From Sterolibacterium sp964437515 (GTDB lineage: Bacteria; Pseudomonadota; Gammaproteobacteria; Burkholderiales; Rhodocyclaceae): 64,000 nucleotides of DNA. The number at the start of each line of letters is the position of its first letter. Position 1 is the stretch's first letter. The stretch is taken from positions 7,777 through 71,776 of the forward strand of contig CAYTHB010000005.1 of the NCBI GenBank assembly GCA_964437515.1, written 5' to 3'. The position numbers and the translations under genes are program-made. The notes beneath the pieces are model-generated. The model was not told where the DNA came from, searched no databases, and saw nothing but the letters and a program-made list of their open reading frames with translations. Below, piece by piece: positions 7,858 to 17,373 of this stretch.

Positions 7858-8924
7858 TGGCGAAGAAAAAACAGGAGGTTTCCATCGTTCGTTCTTCGGC
7901 GGCGGAATATCTCACTTTTATCGCCTCCACCGGTTCGCAGGAAACCGCTGTGGAGATGCGCTATGAAGACGAGAACATCTGGCTCACGCAGAAGATGATG
8001 GCCACGCTCTACGAGGTGACCGTTCCAGCGATCAACCAACACCTGAAGCGCATTTTTGCTGATACCGAGCTGACAGAAGTGGCAGTTATTAAGGATTACT
8101 TAATAACTGCCACCGACGGTAAAAACTACAGCACCAAGCACTACAACCTGCAAGCCATCATCGCGGTGGGCTTCAAGGTAAATAATCCGCGCGCAGTGCA
8201 GTTCCGCAAGTGGGCGGGGCAGATCGTCAAGGACTACACCATCCAGGGCTGGACGATGGATGTGGAGCGCTTGAAAAAAGGCCATCTATTTACCGACGAA
8301 TACTTCCAGCACCAGCAGGAGGTCATTCGTGAGATTCGCCTCTCCGAGCGCAAGTTCTACCAGAAGGTGACGGACTTGTACGCCACAGCCTTCGACTACG
8401 ACGCCAACGCCCATACCACGCGTGAGTTTTTCGCGCTGGTGCAGAACAAACTGCATTGGGCGGTGCATCGGCACACGGCTGCGGAAGTGATCATGGCACG
8501 CGCCGACGCGGGAAAGTCACACATGGGGCTGACATCGTGGGAGTCCGCGCCGCGCGGCAAGATCGTGAAATCCGATGTATCCATCGCCAAGAATTACCTG
8601 AGCGCACAGGAACTGGAATATCTGGAACGCATCGTCTCGCTGTATCTGGATTTTGGTGAGCTGCAAGCGGTGCGGAAAATTCCGATGACGATGGCGGACT
8701 GGGCGAAACGACTGGATGGCTTTCTGGAGTTCAACGGCAACGAAATCCTCACCGGACCGGGCAAGATTTCACACGAACAGGCCAAGCTGCACGCCGAAAC
8801 TGAGTTCGAGAAATACCGCATCGTGCAGGATCGCCTGTTCGAGAGCGATTTCGACCGACTGCTGAAATCCGCCGAACCAATGTACCTTGAAGCGCCGCGC
8901 AAGAAGAAGAGGAAGACCGAATGA
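7857..8924 (+). CDS. rhuM: RhuM family protein
   Basis: A 355-residue protein of the RhuM family, first named from a Salmonella pathogenicity island. Supporting stretches are WLTQKMMATLYEVTVPAINQ near residue 40, YNLQAIIAVGFKVNNPRAVQ near 97, FRKWAGQIVKDYTIQG, and a basic tail APRKKKRKTE. The N-terminal part resembles a winged-helix or KilA-N/BRO-like DNA-binding unit. Biochemical function is not established; members are frequent passengers in restriction loci. It overlaps DUF1016 by one base and the next gene by four (ATGA), so it is the third gene of the original operon. It appears complete. Confidence 0.85.
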   Translation: MAKKKQEVSIVRSSAAEYLTFIASTGSQETAVEMRYEDENIWLTQKMMATLYEVTVPAINQHLKRIFADTELTEVAVIKDYLITATDGKNYSTKHYNLQAIIAVGFKVNNPRAVQFRKWAGQIVKDYTIQGWTMDVERLKKGHLFTDEYFQHQQEVIREIRLSERKFYQKVTDLYATAFDYDANAHTTREFFALVQNKLHWAVHRHTAAEVIMARADAGKSHMGLTSWESAPRGKIVKSDVSIAKNYLSAQELEYLERIVSLYLDFGELQAVRKIPMTMADWAKRLDGFLEFNGNEILTGPGKISHEQAKLHAETEFEKYRIVQDRLFESDFDRLLKSAEPMYLEAPRKKKRKTE

Positions 8925-10008
8925 ACGCCAAGGCCGTTTCCAGTAAAAAAGGCAAGGCCAAAACCGCCAAGCGCAGCTTTCATCAGGAATTGGTGCTCAA
9001 TCGCTGGGTGCTGCGGTTTTTCAATGTGGAAAGTCTCTCCGGCTTAAAGTAGCGTTTGGGCGACGACCGTCATGAAGGCATCGACGAGGACGGCCAGACC
9101 AAGTTCTTCCACGAACTGATCCGAGGCTTGTTCGATCCCAACAAGGTGCCCGAGGCCGAGCTGCGGCGCTACGAATTGAACGTGGTCGCGCACTGGCAGG
9201 CCATGAGTTGCAGATGAAGTACTTCCAGTACCTCTCGCTGCTATTCACCGAGCTGTATCTGGACGGGTACTTCAACCACCGCCAAGACTTGCTCGATGGC
9301 CTGAACGAGGAAATGACACGCTACCGCGCCGAGTCGGGCGCGGAACTGTTTCGCGATTTTGAGGCGGATGACCTGAACAAGATCGCCTTCTGGAACGTCA
9401 CCGGCAGCGGCAAGACATTGCTGCTGCACGTCAACATCCGCCAATATCCGCTGCTGGCATTGGAGGACAAGGATGCAGTACCACTGAAACTGCGTCCGCT
9501 GGCCTTTGACGCGCCGAGCGAATGGGAGTTTGTCCGCGATTTGGAGGCGTTCTACAACTCAGGCGAGGGCAAGGAAGCGATTGGCCCGCGCAGTCTGTAT
9601 CTGCTGCGCAATGCGGATCGGGAAGAGAAAGGCTTGGGCTTCGCGCTGGCCGGCAACTTCTACCCGGACTTCCTGCTCTGGCTGGTGGACGATGCGTCGG
9701 ATACGGGAACGGGCAAGCAGTGGCTGACCTTTGTCGACCCGAAGGGGCTGCGCAATCTCGACCTGTCGCACCCCAAGCTGGGGCTGTACAAGGAAGTGAA
9801 GAGGCTTGAAACGACGTTGGCATCGCAGGCCAAGGCGGGCGAAGCGCCGCTGGTCTTGAATGCCTTCGTGCTATCACCGACGAAATTCGCCGACCTGCTC
9901 AACGTCGGCGACCCAACAAAGAAGGCCGATCTGGAAAGCCGCAACGTGTTGTTCATGGAGGATGGTGCCAGTATCTACCTGAAAAAACTTTTTCGGGTTC
10001 TGGCATGA
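8921..10008 (+). pseudogene. Broken type III-like DEAD/DEAH helicase-nuclease
   Basis: Remains of a large restriction-helicase subunit in at least three pieces. Piece one starts at ATG 8921 (overlapping the RhuM stop) and reads to an in-frame TAG at 9050-9052. The same frame continues as RLGDDRHEGIDEDGQTKFF to about 9205. The reading then shifts frame at TTG 9208 (LQMKYFQYLSLLFTELYLDG) and runs to TGA 10006-10008. Piece three keeps the ATP-binding loop in NVTGSGKTLLLHVNI, but immediately after it jumps to C-terminal sequence (NFYPDFLLWLVDD, LTFVDPKGLRNLDL), so nearly all helicase motifs after Walker A are gone. The nonsense codon, frameshift and internal deletion make it inactive. The 265-codon remnant could still be translated. 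Confidence 0.75.
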
Positions 10009-10090
10009 GTGGACATCGGGTCACGAAATCGGCGAACTAGTGCGAGCTCAATCGAAAAACCTGCTGGATTGTAGACTTGCACGCGGGTTT

Positions 10091-10330
10091 TTAACGTGAA
10101 ATACAAAAATCAGAGTCGGGTTGAAGCTTTGAGCGTAGCGAACCAATCAGTAGCCGCCCCTTGAGGGGGCGTAGGCGGGGTTTCACGGAGCACTGCTCCG
10201 TGCCGCCGAAGCCGGACGGCTGTGCAAAGCCGTCCGTGGGGGATGGGTGGGGTAAGCGTATCTGTTATCGGGTAACGATTATTTCATCCTCTGTGGGTGG
10301 CAGTGTGGAGATGGCTACCATGATCGTTAG
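10091..10330 (+). repeat. Dispersed repeat R3 (long form)
   Basis: Long version of the repeat, 240 bp, TTAACG to CGTTAG. After the CCGCCCC-TTGA-GGGGG hairpin it carries an extra segment with two strong hairpins, CACGGAG-CACTG-CTCCGTG at 10184-10202 and GGACGGC...GCCGTCC at 10214-10235, before rejoining the common GGATGGGTGGGG sequence. It also has a short GGCAGTGT-type insertion near 10300. It closes the restriction remnant on the right. The 106 bp between it and hemE carry no recognised gene and probably contain the hemE promoter. Confidence 0.9.
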
Positions 10331-10436
10331 CCATCCAAGTCGCCAGGAATGCGCATCATCGTCGCTCAGTCAGTAAGAAGTAATAACATCTGCTGCGTGA
10401 GATAATCACTGATTCTTCAGCTTTCTGGAGTCTGCC

Positions 10437-11525
10437 ATGACCCGCCCCAAGAACGATCTTTTTTTGCGTGCATTGTTGCGTGAACCTGTGGATACCACGC
10501 CGGTTTGGTTGATGCGACAAGCAGGACGTTATTTGCCGGAGTATTGCGAGACGCGCAAGCGTGCGGGGAATTTTCTCAATCTGTGCAAGTCGCCCGGCAT
10601 GGCGTGTGAAGTGACGCTGCAACCGTTGGCGCGTTACGAGCTGGATGCCGCCATTCTGTTTTCCGACATACTCACCGTGCCGGATGCCATGGGGTTGGGC
10701 TTGTATTTCAGCGAGGGTGAAGGGCCGAAGTTTGAGCGGCCGCTGCGCGAGGAATGGGTGATTCGTGATTTGATTGCCCCTGATCCAGACGATCATTTGC
10801 GCTATGTGATTGATGCCGTGGCGGAAATTCGTCGCGCATTGGCGAATTCTGTGCCGCTGATCGGCTTCTCCGGCAGTCCGTTTACGCTGGCGTGTTACAT
10901 GATCGAAGGCGGGGCATCGAGCGATTTTCGCCATCTCAAGACCATGATGTTCGATCGCCCGGATTTGCTGCATCACATCCTCGAAGTTACCACGCAATCG
11001 GTCATCGCTTATCTGAATGCGCAGATTGCAGCGGGTGCGCAGGCGGTGATGATTTTCGATACTTGGGGTGGAGCCTTGTCGCATCGCGCCTACCGCGAGT
11101 TTTCGCTGGCTTATTTACAGCGCATCATCGCTGGATTGACCAAGGAAAATGAAGGTCAGCGTGTGCCCAACATCGTCTTTACCAAGGGCGGGGCGTTGTG
11201 GGCAGAAGATATCGTTGCCATTGGCTGCGATGCCATCGGCTTGGACTGGACGGCCAGTCTGGCGGAAATACGTCGTCGTACCGGGGATCGGGTCGCGCTG
11301 CAAGGCAATCTCGATCCGGTGACCCTCTTTGCTTCACCCGAGGCGGTGGCGCGTGAGGCACGCCGGGTGCTTGATGATTTTCATGCGGGCGGCGCGGGAG
11401 GTGGCCATGTGTTCAATCTGGGGCATGGCATTTCCCAGTTTACGCCACCGGACAATGTGACGGTGCTGGTGGATACCGTGCATCAATATAGCCGCGAATT
11501 GCGTAAATCCAGTGTGGGTGGGTGA
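10437..11525 (+). CDS. hemE: Uroporphyrinogen decarboxylase
   Basis: Full-length HemE of 362 residues, converting uroporphyrinogen III to coproporphyrinogen III in cytosolic haem synthesis. The N-terminal signature PVWLMRQAGRYLPEY (about 21-35) holds the substrate-contacting arginine. The second family signature GFSGSPFTLACYMIEGG is at about 144-160, and the C terminus has GNLDPVTLFAS and VFNLGHGI. Its ATG follows GGAGTCTGCC. It is followed by priA on the same strand, the arrangement usual in Betaproteobacteria, but 355 bp separate them, so they need not share a transcript. Confidence 0.97.
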   Translation: MTRPKNDLFLRALLREPVDTTPVWLMRQAGRYLPEYCETRKRAGNFLNLCKSPGMACEVTLQPLARYELDAAILFSDILTVPDAMGLGLYFSEGEGPKFERPLREEWVIRDLIAPDPDDHLRYVIDAVAEIRRALANSVPLIGFSGSPFTLACYMIEGGASSDFRHLKTMMFDRPDLLHHILEVTTQSVIAYLNAQIAAGAQAVMIFDTWGGALSHRAYREFSLAYLQRIIAGLTKENEGQRVPNIVFTKGGALWAEDIVAIGCDAIGLDWTASLAEIRRRTGDRVALQGNLDPVTLFASPEAVAREARRVLDDFHAGGAGGGHVFNLGHGISQFTPPDNVTVLVDTVHQYSRELRKSSVGG

Positions 11526-11880
11526 TGGTTTTATTCCGTCTCCGGGTTGACATTCGGTAAAACGGCGGGTTTTGGCGGTAGGGTTTGACGACTTATACAC
11601 AAAATTTCAGGAAGTCAACAGCTTGCCCCAAAGCCCTTGTTTTGCAGGAGGTGTTTTGCTAACACTTTGTTTTTCAAATAAAAAACAAAGCCAATCTTTG
11701 GGTGCTATAGCCAAAGGTATATTGTTGTCAGAGATTACGCACATTTGCCCACAAAATTATCCACAGGCTGGCGCGGGTTCGCGATTTCGTTTGTAAATGT
11801 TCTTTTCTGGCAATGGATTAGATGCGAATGACAAAGTTGAATCTGGAAGTTGTTTCAAACCCACTGATTTTCTGAAAAGT
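11526..11880 (+). promoter_or_regulatory. hemE-priA intergenic region with two DnaA-box matches and an A/T hairpin
   Basis: Non-coding stretch of 355 bp. It contains two exact matches to the DnaA-box consensus TTATNCACA: TTATACACA at 11593-11601 and TTATCCACA at 11757-11765. Between them is a perfect inverted repeat CTTTGTTTTT / AAAAACAAAG at 11665-11674 and 11681-11690, which could fold as a weak terminator for hemE. Translated readings here show no family resemblance. Direct control of priA by DnaA is a guess from the boxes. Confidence 0.4.
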
Positions 11881-13893
11881 ATGACCATATTGCGTGTGGC
11901 ACTGGATGTGCCGCTCCCGCGTCTGTTTGATTATCGGGCGCAAGAGGACGATGTCCAGAGCTCGGATATTGGCCGTTGCGTGCGTGTGCCCTTCGGGTCT
12001 GGCGAAAAGACGGGCATCGTGGTCGATGTTTGCGATCAAAGCGAGCTGCCACCGGAAAAAATCAAACGGGCGGGCTCGCTCATGCGCGATTTGCCCCCCA
12101 TGCCCCGGGACTGGCTGGATTTGTGCGGGTTTTGCAGCCGTTATTATCAGCATCCTTTGGGTGAGGTGATGGCACTTGCCTTGCCGCCCTATTTGAGGCG
12201 CGGCAAGTTGCCTGCGGCACGCAAGGAAAAGCCAGTTTCTGTGAATGCACCCTCTGCCTTGCCCGATTTGCTGGAAGAGCAGGCACAGGCGGTGGCGAAA
12301 ATTTCGGCGGAACTGGGGCAGGATCGGTATGGTGCATTTTTACTGCATGGCATTACGGGCAGCGGCAAGACAGAAGTGTATTTGCGGCTGATTGCCGAAA
12401 CGATGGCACAAGGACGTCAGGCCTTGATGCTCGTCCCCGAAATCGCGCTGACACCGCAACTGGAAGGCCGTGTACGGGCGAGATTTCCGTCAGCGTGTAT
12501 TGTGACGGCGCATAGTGGTCTGGCGGAAGCAGCACGAGCGCGGGGTTTCATTGCCGCACTGGAAGGCCGCGCCGATATTCTGTTGGGGACGCGTCTGGCC
12601 GTTTTTGCGCCTTTGCCGCGTCTGGGGCTGATCGTGGTGGATGAGGAACACGATGCCTCATTCAAACAGCAGGAAGGGCTGCGCTATTCGGCGCGTGATG
12701 TGGCGGTATGGCGGGCGCATCAACGGAATGTTCCCATTGTGCTGGGTTCAGCCACGCCGTCGCTGGAAAGTTTTCATCACGCGCGTGCGCAGAGCGGGCG
12801 TTATCAACGCATCGAACTGACACGCCGTGCCGTTGCCGAATCTCCGCCGACGGTGCGTTGCATCGACACGCGTCGTGAAAAGTTGCAGGAAGGCATGAGT
12901 ACGGCGATGCTGGCGGCAGTGGGCGAACGGCTGGCGCGGGGCGAGCAAAGCCTGATATTTCTCAATCGACGCGGCTACGCGCCGGTGCTGGCCTGCCCGG
13001 GCTGCGGCTGGGTCAGTCGCTGTCCGTGCTGTGCCGCGAATCGGGTGGTGCATTTGGCGGATAAACGCTTGCGCTGTCACCATTGCGGGCAGGAAGCGGG
13101 GATTCCGCATCACTGTCCGAGTTGCGGTAATCTCGACATCCACGCCTTTGGTCGTGGGACGCAGCGCATCGAGGAGGCGCTGGCCGCACGGTTTCCCGAA
13201 GCCCGCTTGCTCCGGGTGGATCGCGATTCCGCTAATACACCGGCCAAGTGGCAGACTTTGCTGGAGGCCATTCATGCGGGTCAGGTCGATATCCTCATCG
13301 GAACTCAGATGCTGGCGAAAGGGCACGATTTTCCACGGCTGACGTTGGTGGGTGCGGTGGGCGCCGATGCCGCACTGTTTGCTGCAGATTTTCGTGCTCC
13401 TGAGCGTCTATTTAGCCAGTTGATGCAGGTCGGCGGTCGCAGCGGTCGCGCCACCTTGCCAGGGGAGGTCTTGATCCAGACCGAATACCCCCATCATCCG
13501 CTCTATCAGGCACTGGTCGCACACGATTACGACCGTTTTGCGCAGGCGCAACTCGAAGAACGAAGGGCAGCGGGTTTCCCGCCCTTTGCGTATCAGGCCA
13601 TGTTGCGGGCAGAAGCGCGTCAGTTGGATACCGCACTGGCCTTTTTGCGAGAAGCCGTGCAAGAAGCGCAGGTTTTACAGGCAGAAGGCGGTATCGAAGG
13701 CGTGAGTCTGTTTGACCCGGTACCAATGCGTATGTATCGCGTCATGGCACTGGAACGTGCTCAATTATTGGTGGAATCTGCCAGTCGGCCGGTCTTGCAG
13801 AGCTTGCTGGGTGCATGGATGACACGGCTATATACACTCAAAACCCCTCGCGATCTGCGCTGGCATCTGGATGTCGATCCGTTGGAGTTTTGA
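11881..13893 (+). CDS. priA: Primosomal replication-restart helicase
   Basis: PriA of about 670 residues, a 3'-to-5' helicase that reloads the replisome at stalled forks. The N-terminal DNA-binding domain starts MTILRVALDVPLPRLFDYRA. Walker A is GITGSGKTEVYLR, Walker B VVDEEHDASFKQQEG, then GSATPSLES. The zinc-binding insert has paired cysteines (CPGCGWVSRCPCC, CHHCG, CPSCGN), and the helicase C-terminal part has GTQMLAKGHDFP and QVGGRSGR. A longer reading from 11797 adds 28 residues without family resemblance, so ATG 11881 is chosen although its Shine-Dalgarno is weak. It is convergent with the cyclase gene. Confidence 0.95.
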   Translation: MTILRVALDVPLPRLFDYRAQEDDVQSSDIGRCVRVPFGSGEKTGIVVDVCDQSELPPEKIKRAGSLMRDLPPMPRDWLDLCGFCSRYYQHPLGEVMALALPPYLRRGKLPAARKEKPVSVNAPSALPDLLEEQAQAVAKISAELGQDRYGAFLLHGITGSGKTEVYLRLIAETMAQGRQALMLVPEIALTPQLEGRVRARFPSACIVTAHSGLAEAARARGFIAALEGRADILLGTRLAVFAPLPRLGLIVVDEEHDASFKQQEGLRYSARDVAVWRAHQRNVPIVLGSATPSLESFHHARAQSGRYQRIELTRRAVAESPPTVRCIDTRREKLQEGMSTAMLAAVGERLARGEQSLIFLNRRGYAPVLACPGCGWVSRCPCCAANRVVHLADKRLRCHHCGQEAGIPHHCPSCGNLDIHAFGRGTQRIEEALAARFPEARLLRVDRDSANTPAKWQTLLEAIHAGQVDILIGTQMLAKGHDFPRLTLVGAVGADAALFAADFRAPERLFSQLMQVGGRSGRATLPGEVLIQTEYPHHPLYQALVAHDYDRFAQAQLEERRAAGFPPFAYQAMLRAEARQLDTALAFLREAVQEAQVLQAEGGIEGVSLFDPVPMRMYRVMALERAQLLVESASRPVLQSLLGAWMTRLYTLKTPRDLRWHLDVDPLEF

Positions 13894-13969
13894 GCCTGAA
13901 AACACGACTTCGTCCAGCTTCGTCATATCGCGAGCGTCCTTGAGGCCATGTCCTTTGCTGGCGCGGGTT

Positions 13970-16012
13970 TCAGGCGACCTGGCGGCTGGCGTCGTGGACG
14001 AGTTGCAGGTGGGTGGTGGGGCGTTCGACGGGAAGCGCTCGGAGGGTGCGGGCAGTGCTGAAGCCGTCGATGAGGAATTCGCCGAGTTTGATGATGTTGG
14101 GATGGGCGGCGGTGGCGGTGATAGTGACTCCGGGGCCGATGAGGATGGGGTAGGCGAGTTCGGCGGTCAGGGCTTGCAGGCGGGTGGCGAGGGTGACGGT
14201 TTCGCCCAGGACGGCGTGGGTGCGACGGACAGCGGGGCCGTAGGAGCCGATGAGGACGGTGCCGCTTTCGATGCCGATGCCTAGATCGAGTGGCGGGGTT
14301 TTGTTGGAGGCGATGTCGATGCGTGGGAGCTGGGGTTCGCAGGCTTGCCAGAGGGCGACGGCGGCTTCCAGGGCGCGTGCGTTGTGATTTTCGCAGGGGG
14401 TGGAGCCGTTCCAGGTGGCGAGCAGGCTGTCGCCAACCATTTGTTCGAGCACGCCACCGTGGGCTTCGATGACGCGGCTGGCGGTGGTGAAGAAGAGGTG
14501 CAGCACCATGGCGGTTTCTTCGGGGGGGCGGCCTTCGCAGTAGGCGGAGAAGTTGCGCAGATCAGCATAGAGTACGGTGGCTTCGCGGCGGGTGGCGCGT
14601 ACTTGTGCGCTGGGTTCGTGCAGGGCGACTTCGCGGGCGACGGCTTCGGGCAGGTAGCTGGCGAGGTTGCGATAGAGCATGCTGCGTTCGTGACGTGTGC
14701 GGGCGAGTTCGGCCACGCCCAGCAGGCTGGCTGCCAGCAGGAGGTAGAGACCGGGGATGCTCCAGCCGAGCCAGAGGTGTGCCTTGAGCAGCAGCAGGAT
14801 GCTGGTGGCTTGTAACGCCAGGATGAGCAACACCGCACCGATGGGCAGCAGCAACACGTTGCCTTGCTGGTTTTTTGAGCCTTGTAGGAAGGTGTTACGG
14901 CGCAGGATTGCGAGGAGGAGCAGGCTGCCGATGAGTCCCGCTAGCCACGGCCAGAGTGCGGCGCCGCGTGGGGCGTAGGGGCTGCGTTCATCCAGCAGGG
15001 CCGAGAGGAGCTGGGCGTGGACTTCGACACCGCTCACGGCACGTCCGAGTGGGGTGGGGACGGCATCGCGTGCGCCAAAGGCGGTGGCACCGACGAGTAC
15101 CCATGCGCCGCGCAGCAGTTCTGCCGGTGCCTTGTCTTGCAGGATGTCGATGGCTGAAATGGCGATGAAGCCGGTGCGGGGAATCTGGTAGGAGACGCGT
15201 AGCTGGCCGGTTTCGTTCAGCGGCAGACGCAGTGCGCCCATGTCGAGCCACCAGGCGGGATCGAGCAGACCGGTGCCGCGATGCAGGGCGGGTTGTACTG
15301 CACCATCATTGGCAGCCAGGAGACCGGCGAGCGTGAGGGTGGGATAGGCTTGGCCGTCGTAACAGACGAGAGCGGGGACGCGACGGATGGTGCCATCCGG
15401 ATCCACTTGGGGGGTGATGTGACCGGCGCGTGCCGGCGTGCCAGGAGGCAGGGCGATGTCGCTGCCCATGTAGCCGTAGGCGCGTTCGCTGGCTTCGGGA
15501 CAGCCTGTTGCGGCTTGTGCGAAGGCGGAGAGGAAACCCGGCGCGCCCAGTAGTTGGCCGCTACGGACGCGCGGCTCAGGTTGAAGGGAAAATAGCTGTG
15601 CTTGTACGGTGGGGATGGGGCTGGCGAGTGCGCGGGCGAGTCGGGCATCGTCGCGGCTGTGGCCTTCAAAAAGGATGTCGAGCATCTTGAGCCCGACACC
15701 GGCCTGATCGAGTTTTTCGAGGAGTTCGGCCTGTTTTGCGCGTGGCCAGGGCCAAGCACCAATGGCGGCGATACTTTTTTCGTCGATATCGACAATGACG
15801 ACGCGACGTTCCACGGCGTGAAGGTCGGCCAGAGTCCATGAAAAGCTGGCGATGCGTTCATCCCATTGTTGCAACTTATCGCCCGCGACCATGACGATCA
15901 GCATCGTCAATAGCATTGCCACGCCGAGCATCGCCAGATGCAGCCATCCGGGCCTGCGCAGCAGCGCGGCGAGCGCTGGGGCGATGCGTGCGGGAGGGGT
16001 TGGGGTGGCCAT
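13970..16012 (-). CDS. CHASE2-domain class III nucleotidyl cyclase
   Basis: About 680 residues. One N-terminal membrane segment (AMLGVAMLLTMLIVMVAG) is followed by a periplasmic CHASE2 sensor (RVVIVDIDEKSIAAIGAWPW to about residue 330) and three closely spaced membrane helices near 350-440. The cytosolic C terminus is a class III cyclase domain with metal-binding aspartates in YADLRNFSAYCE and MVGDSLLATW and the GIGIESG-VLIGSYG element. At the transition-state position, where NxxAR is usual, it reads VTLATRLQ, so the Asn is replaced by Thr while the Arg is kept. Activity and nucleotide choice (cAMP or cGMP) are open. It follows the FecR gene; a TTG start at 16057 would overlap that gene's stop (TTGA), and ATG 16012 is the conservative choice. 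Confidence 0.88.
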   Translation of the reverse strand: MATPTPPARIAPALAALLRRPGWLHLAMLGVAMLLTMLIVMVAGDKLQQWDERIASFSWTLADLHAVERRVVIVDIDEKSIAAIGAWPWPRAKQAELLEKLDQAGVGLKMLDILFEGHSRDDARLARALASPIPTVQAQLFSLQPEPRVRSGQLLGAPGFLSAFAQAATGCPEASERAYGYMGSDIALPPGTPARAGHITPQVDPDGTIRRVPALVCYDGQAYPTLTLAGLLAANDGAVQPALHRGTGLLDPAWWLDMGALRLPLNETGQLRVSYQIPRTGFIAISAIDILQDKAPAELLRGAWVLVGATAFGARDAVPTPLGRAVSGVEVHAQLLSALLDERSPYAPRGAALWPWLAGLIGSLLLLAILRRNTFLQGSKNQQGNVLLLPIGAVLLILALQATSILLLLKAHLWLGWSIPGLYLLLAASLLGVAELARTRHERSMLYRNLASYLPEAVAREVALHEPSAQVRATRREATVLYADLRNFSAYCEGRPPEETAMVLHLFFTTASRVIEAHGGVLEQMVGDSLLATWNGSTPCENHNARALEAAVALWQACEPQLPRIDIASNKTPPLDLGIGIESGTVLIGSYGPAVRRTHAVLGETVTLATRLQALTAELAYPILIGPGVTITATAAHPNIIKLGEFLIDGFSTARTLRALPVERPTTHLQLVHDASRQVA

Positions 16013-16053
16013 GGGCGGGGGAATGAATGTGAATGCGTGCGTAAATGGCCGAA

Positions 16054-17373
16054 TCAACGACCCCAGAGCGTGGCACCGGTCAGCACGCCATTTCCGATCG
16101 GTTTGCGGAACAGGTAACCGGCTTGTTTGATGTCCAGTGCGACGGCGCCTGCTACATGTGCGTCAGAAGTCTCGGGGTTAGCCATGAACAGGCCTGTTTT
16201 GGCGTCGAGCGTGCCGCTGGCGGTGAGGGTTTGTGCGCCGACTTCTGTCGTATTGAGTGCCAGCTGAGTCTGGAAGGTGTGATGGGTGAAGTCGATGCCC
16301 AGCTTGCCGCTGGTGACGCTGGCCGGTGTGTGATCATTGCCGGTGTTGCGGTAGGCGGCGGAACTGTTTTGCAGATTGAAATTCACGGTGCCCGAGGTTC
16401 TTTCTAGTATGTTCGGCACGTTTTCGTCACGGAACAGGAAGTAGTAGCCGTCACCCATGGTGACCTGCCGACCTGACATGGCCTGCGCAAAGGCGACCGT
16501 CAGGGTTTCGTCCAAGCGGGGGTCACGCGCCCAGCGTCCCCAGATCAGACTGTTTTTGCTCGCCAGGACATTGAGGACGGATTCGGGGCTGCGACTGTCG
16601 GCCACGGCACTGCCTGATGTATTGGAAGAACCCGCGGGATTGGCATTGCTGAGGTGCTCTTGCATCAGCAGGGGGGTGATCTGGTCTGTACCTTTGAGGG
16701 ATTTGATCGGTTGCAATACGGGTTCGGGTGATGTGGTGCGATACACGAGTGCCATGCCGTTCATCTGGCTGGAAAGCTCACGCGAGCGATCGGTCTGGCA
16801 GACACCGAATCCGGCAGCACTGCACGCGCCATCCAGCGGTGTGAGCACGATGGCACCTTGATTGACGAGTACGATGGCACCGTGGGCATTGGCTTGTGTG
16901 ACGAAGTCCGTTCCCCGGACGCCAATCGCCACCAGCGGGGTGTTCAGGCGAAATTTGTCGCGAGCGGATTGCGCGGCATGACCAGAAATTTCACGCACCG
17001 TACCGTTTTCGAGATAAAACTTGACGAGTGAATCTTCAGGCTTTTCCGGGGAGTAGCGGTATTCCTGCACATGCAGGGTCGAACCGGGGCGCACACTCAC
17101 CAGTGCGCCGTCGATGAACCGGATATGGACATGTCCGCTGGCCGTCGTCCGGATGATGTCGCCCGCAGCGATATCCGCCCCTTTGGCAAGAGTTTCATTG
17201 CGTCCACTGCGCTGAACTTCACTGCTGCCGATGCTGAGCGTTACCTTGCCGATGCTCGGGACTTCGACCGCATGCGCGGGCACAGACAGCGCGTATGTCA
17301 TCAGGGTGATGCAGAGCAACAGGAATGACAGGCGATTGAAGGTAAAAGATGAACGAAGTGTCTGTGTCTTCAT
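16054..17373 (-). CDS. Secreted FecR-domain protein
   Basis: Protein of 439 residues with a Sec signal peptide (MKTQTLRSSFTF..., hydrophobic to about 34, cleavage after AHA) and a periplasmic FecR domain (about 40-190: VQRSGRNETLAKGADIAAGD, HVHIRFIDGALVSVRPGS, NTPLVAIGVRGTDFV). The last 200 residues match no domain that I recognise and contain a disulfide-capable pair near CSAAGFGVCQ. FecR-CHASE2 cyclase neighbours are common in Proteobacteria, and the FecR part is thought to present an envelope signal to the CHASE2 sensor; that role is inferred. A CRP-like palindrome lies about 120 bp upstream. Confidence 0.85.
   Translation of the reverse strand: MKTQTLRSSFTFNRLSFLLLCITLMTYALSVPAHAVEVPSIGKVTLSIGSSEVQRSGRNETLAKGADIAAGDIIRTTASGHVHIRFIDGALVSVRPGSTLHVQEYRYSPEKPEDSLVKFYLENGTVREISGHAAQSARDKFRLNTPLVAIGVRGTDFVTQANAHGAIVLVNQGAIVLTPLDGACSAAGFGVCQTDRSRELSSQMNGMALVYRTTSPEPVLQPIKSLKGTDQITPLLMQEHLSNANPAGSSNTSGSAVADSRSPESVLNVLASKNSLIWGRWARDPRLDETLTVAFAQAMSGRQVTMGDGYYFLFRDENVPNILERTSGTVNFNLQNSSAAYRNTGNDHTPASVTSGKLGIDFTHHTFQTQLALNTTEVGAQTLTASGTLDAKTGLFMANPETSDAHVAGAVALDIKQAGYLFRKPIGNGVLTGATLWGR

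Noticed and set aside
11526..11880. Replication origin in the hemE-priA gap
   Set aside because: Only two DnaA boxes, no AT-rich unwinding region with clustered boxes, and dnaA/dnaN/gyrB are not nearby.
11797..11880. N-terminal extension of PriA
   Set aside because: The 28 extra residues have no family resemblance, and PriA proteins begin at the MTILRVALDVP-type sequence.
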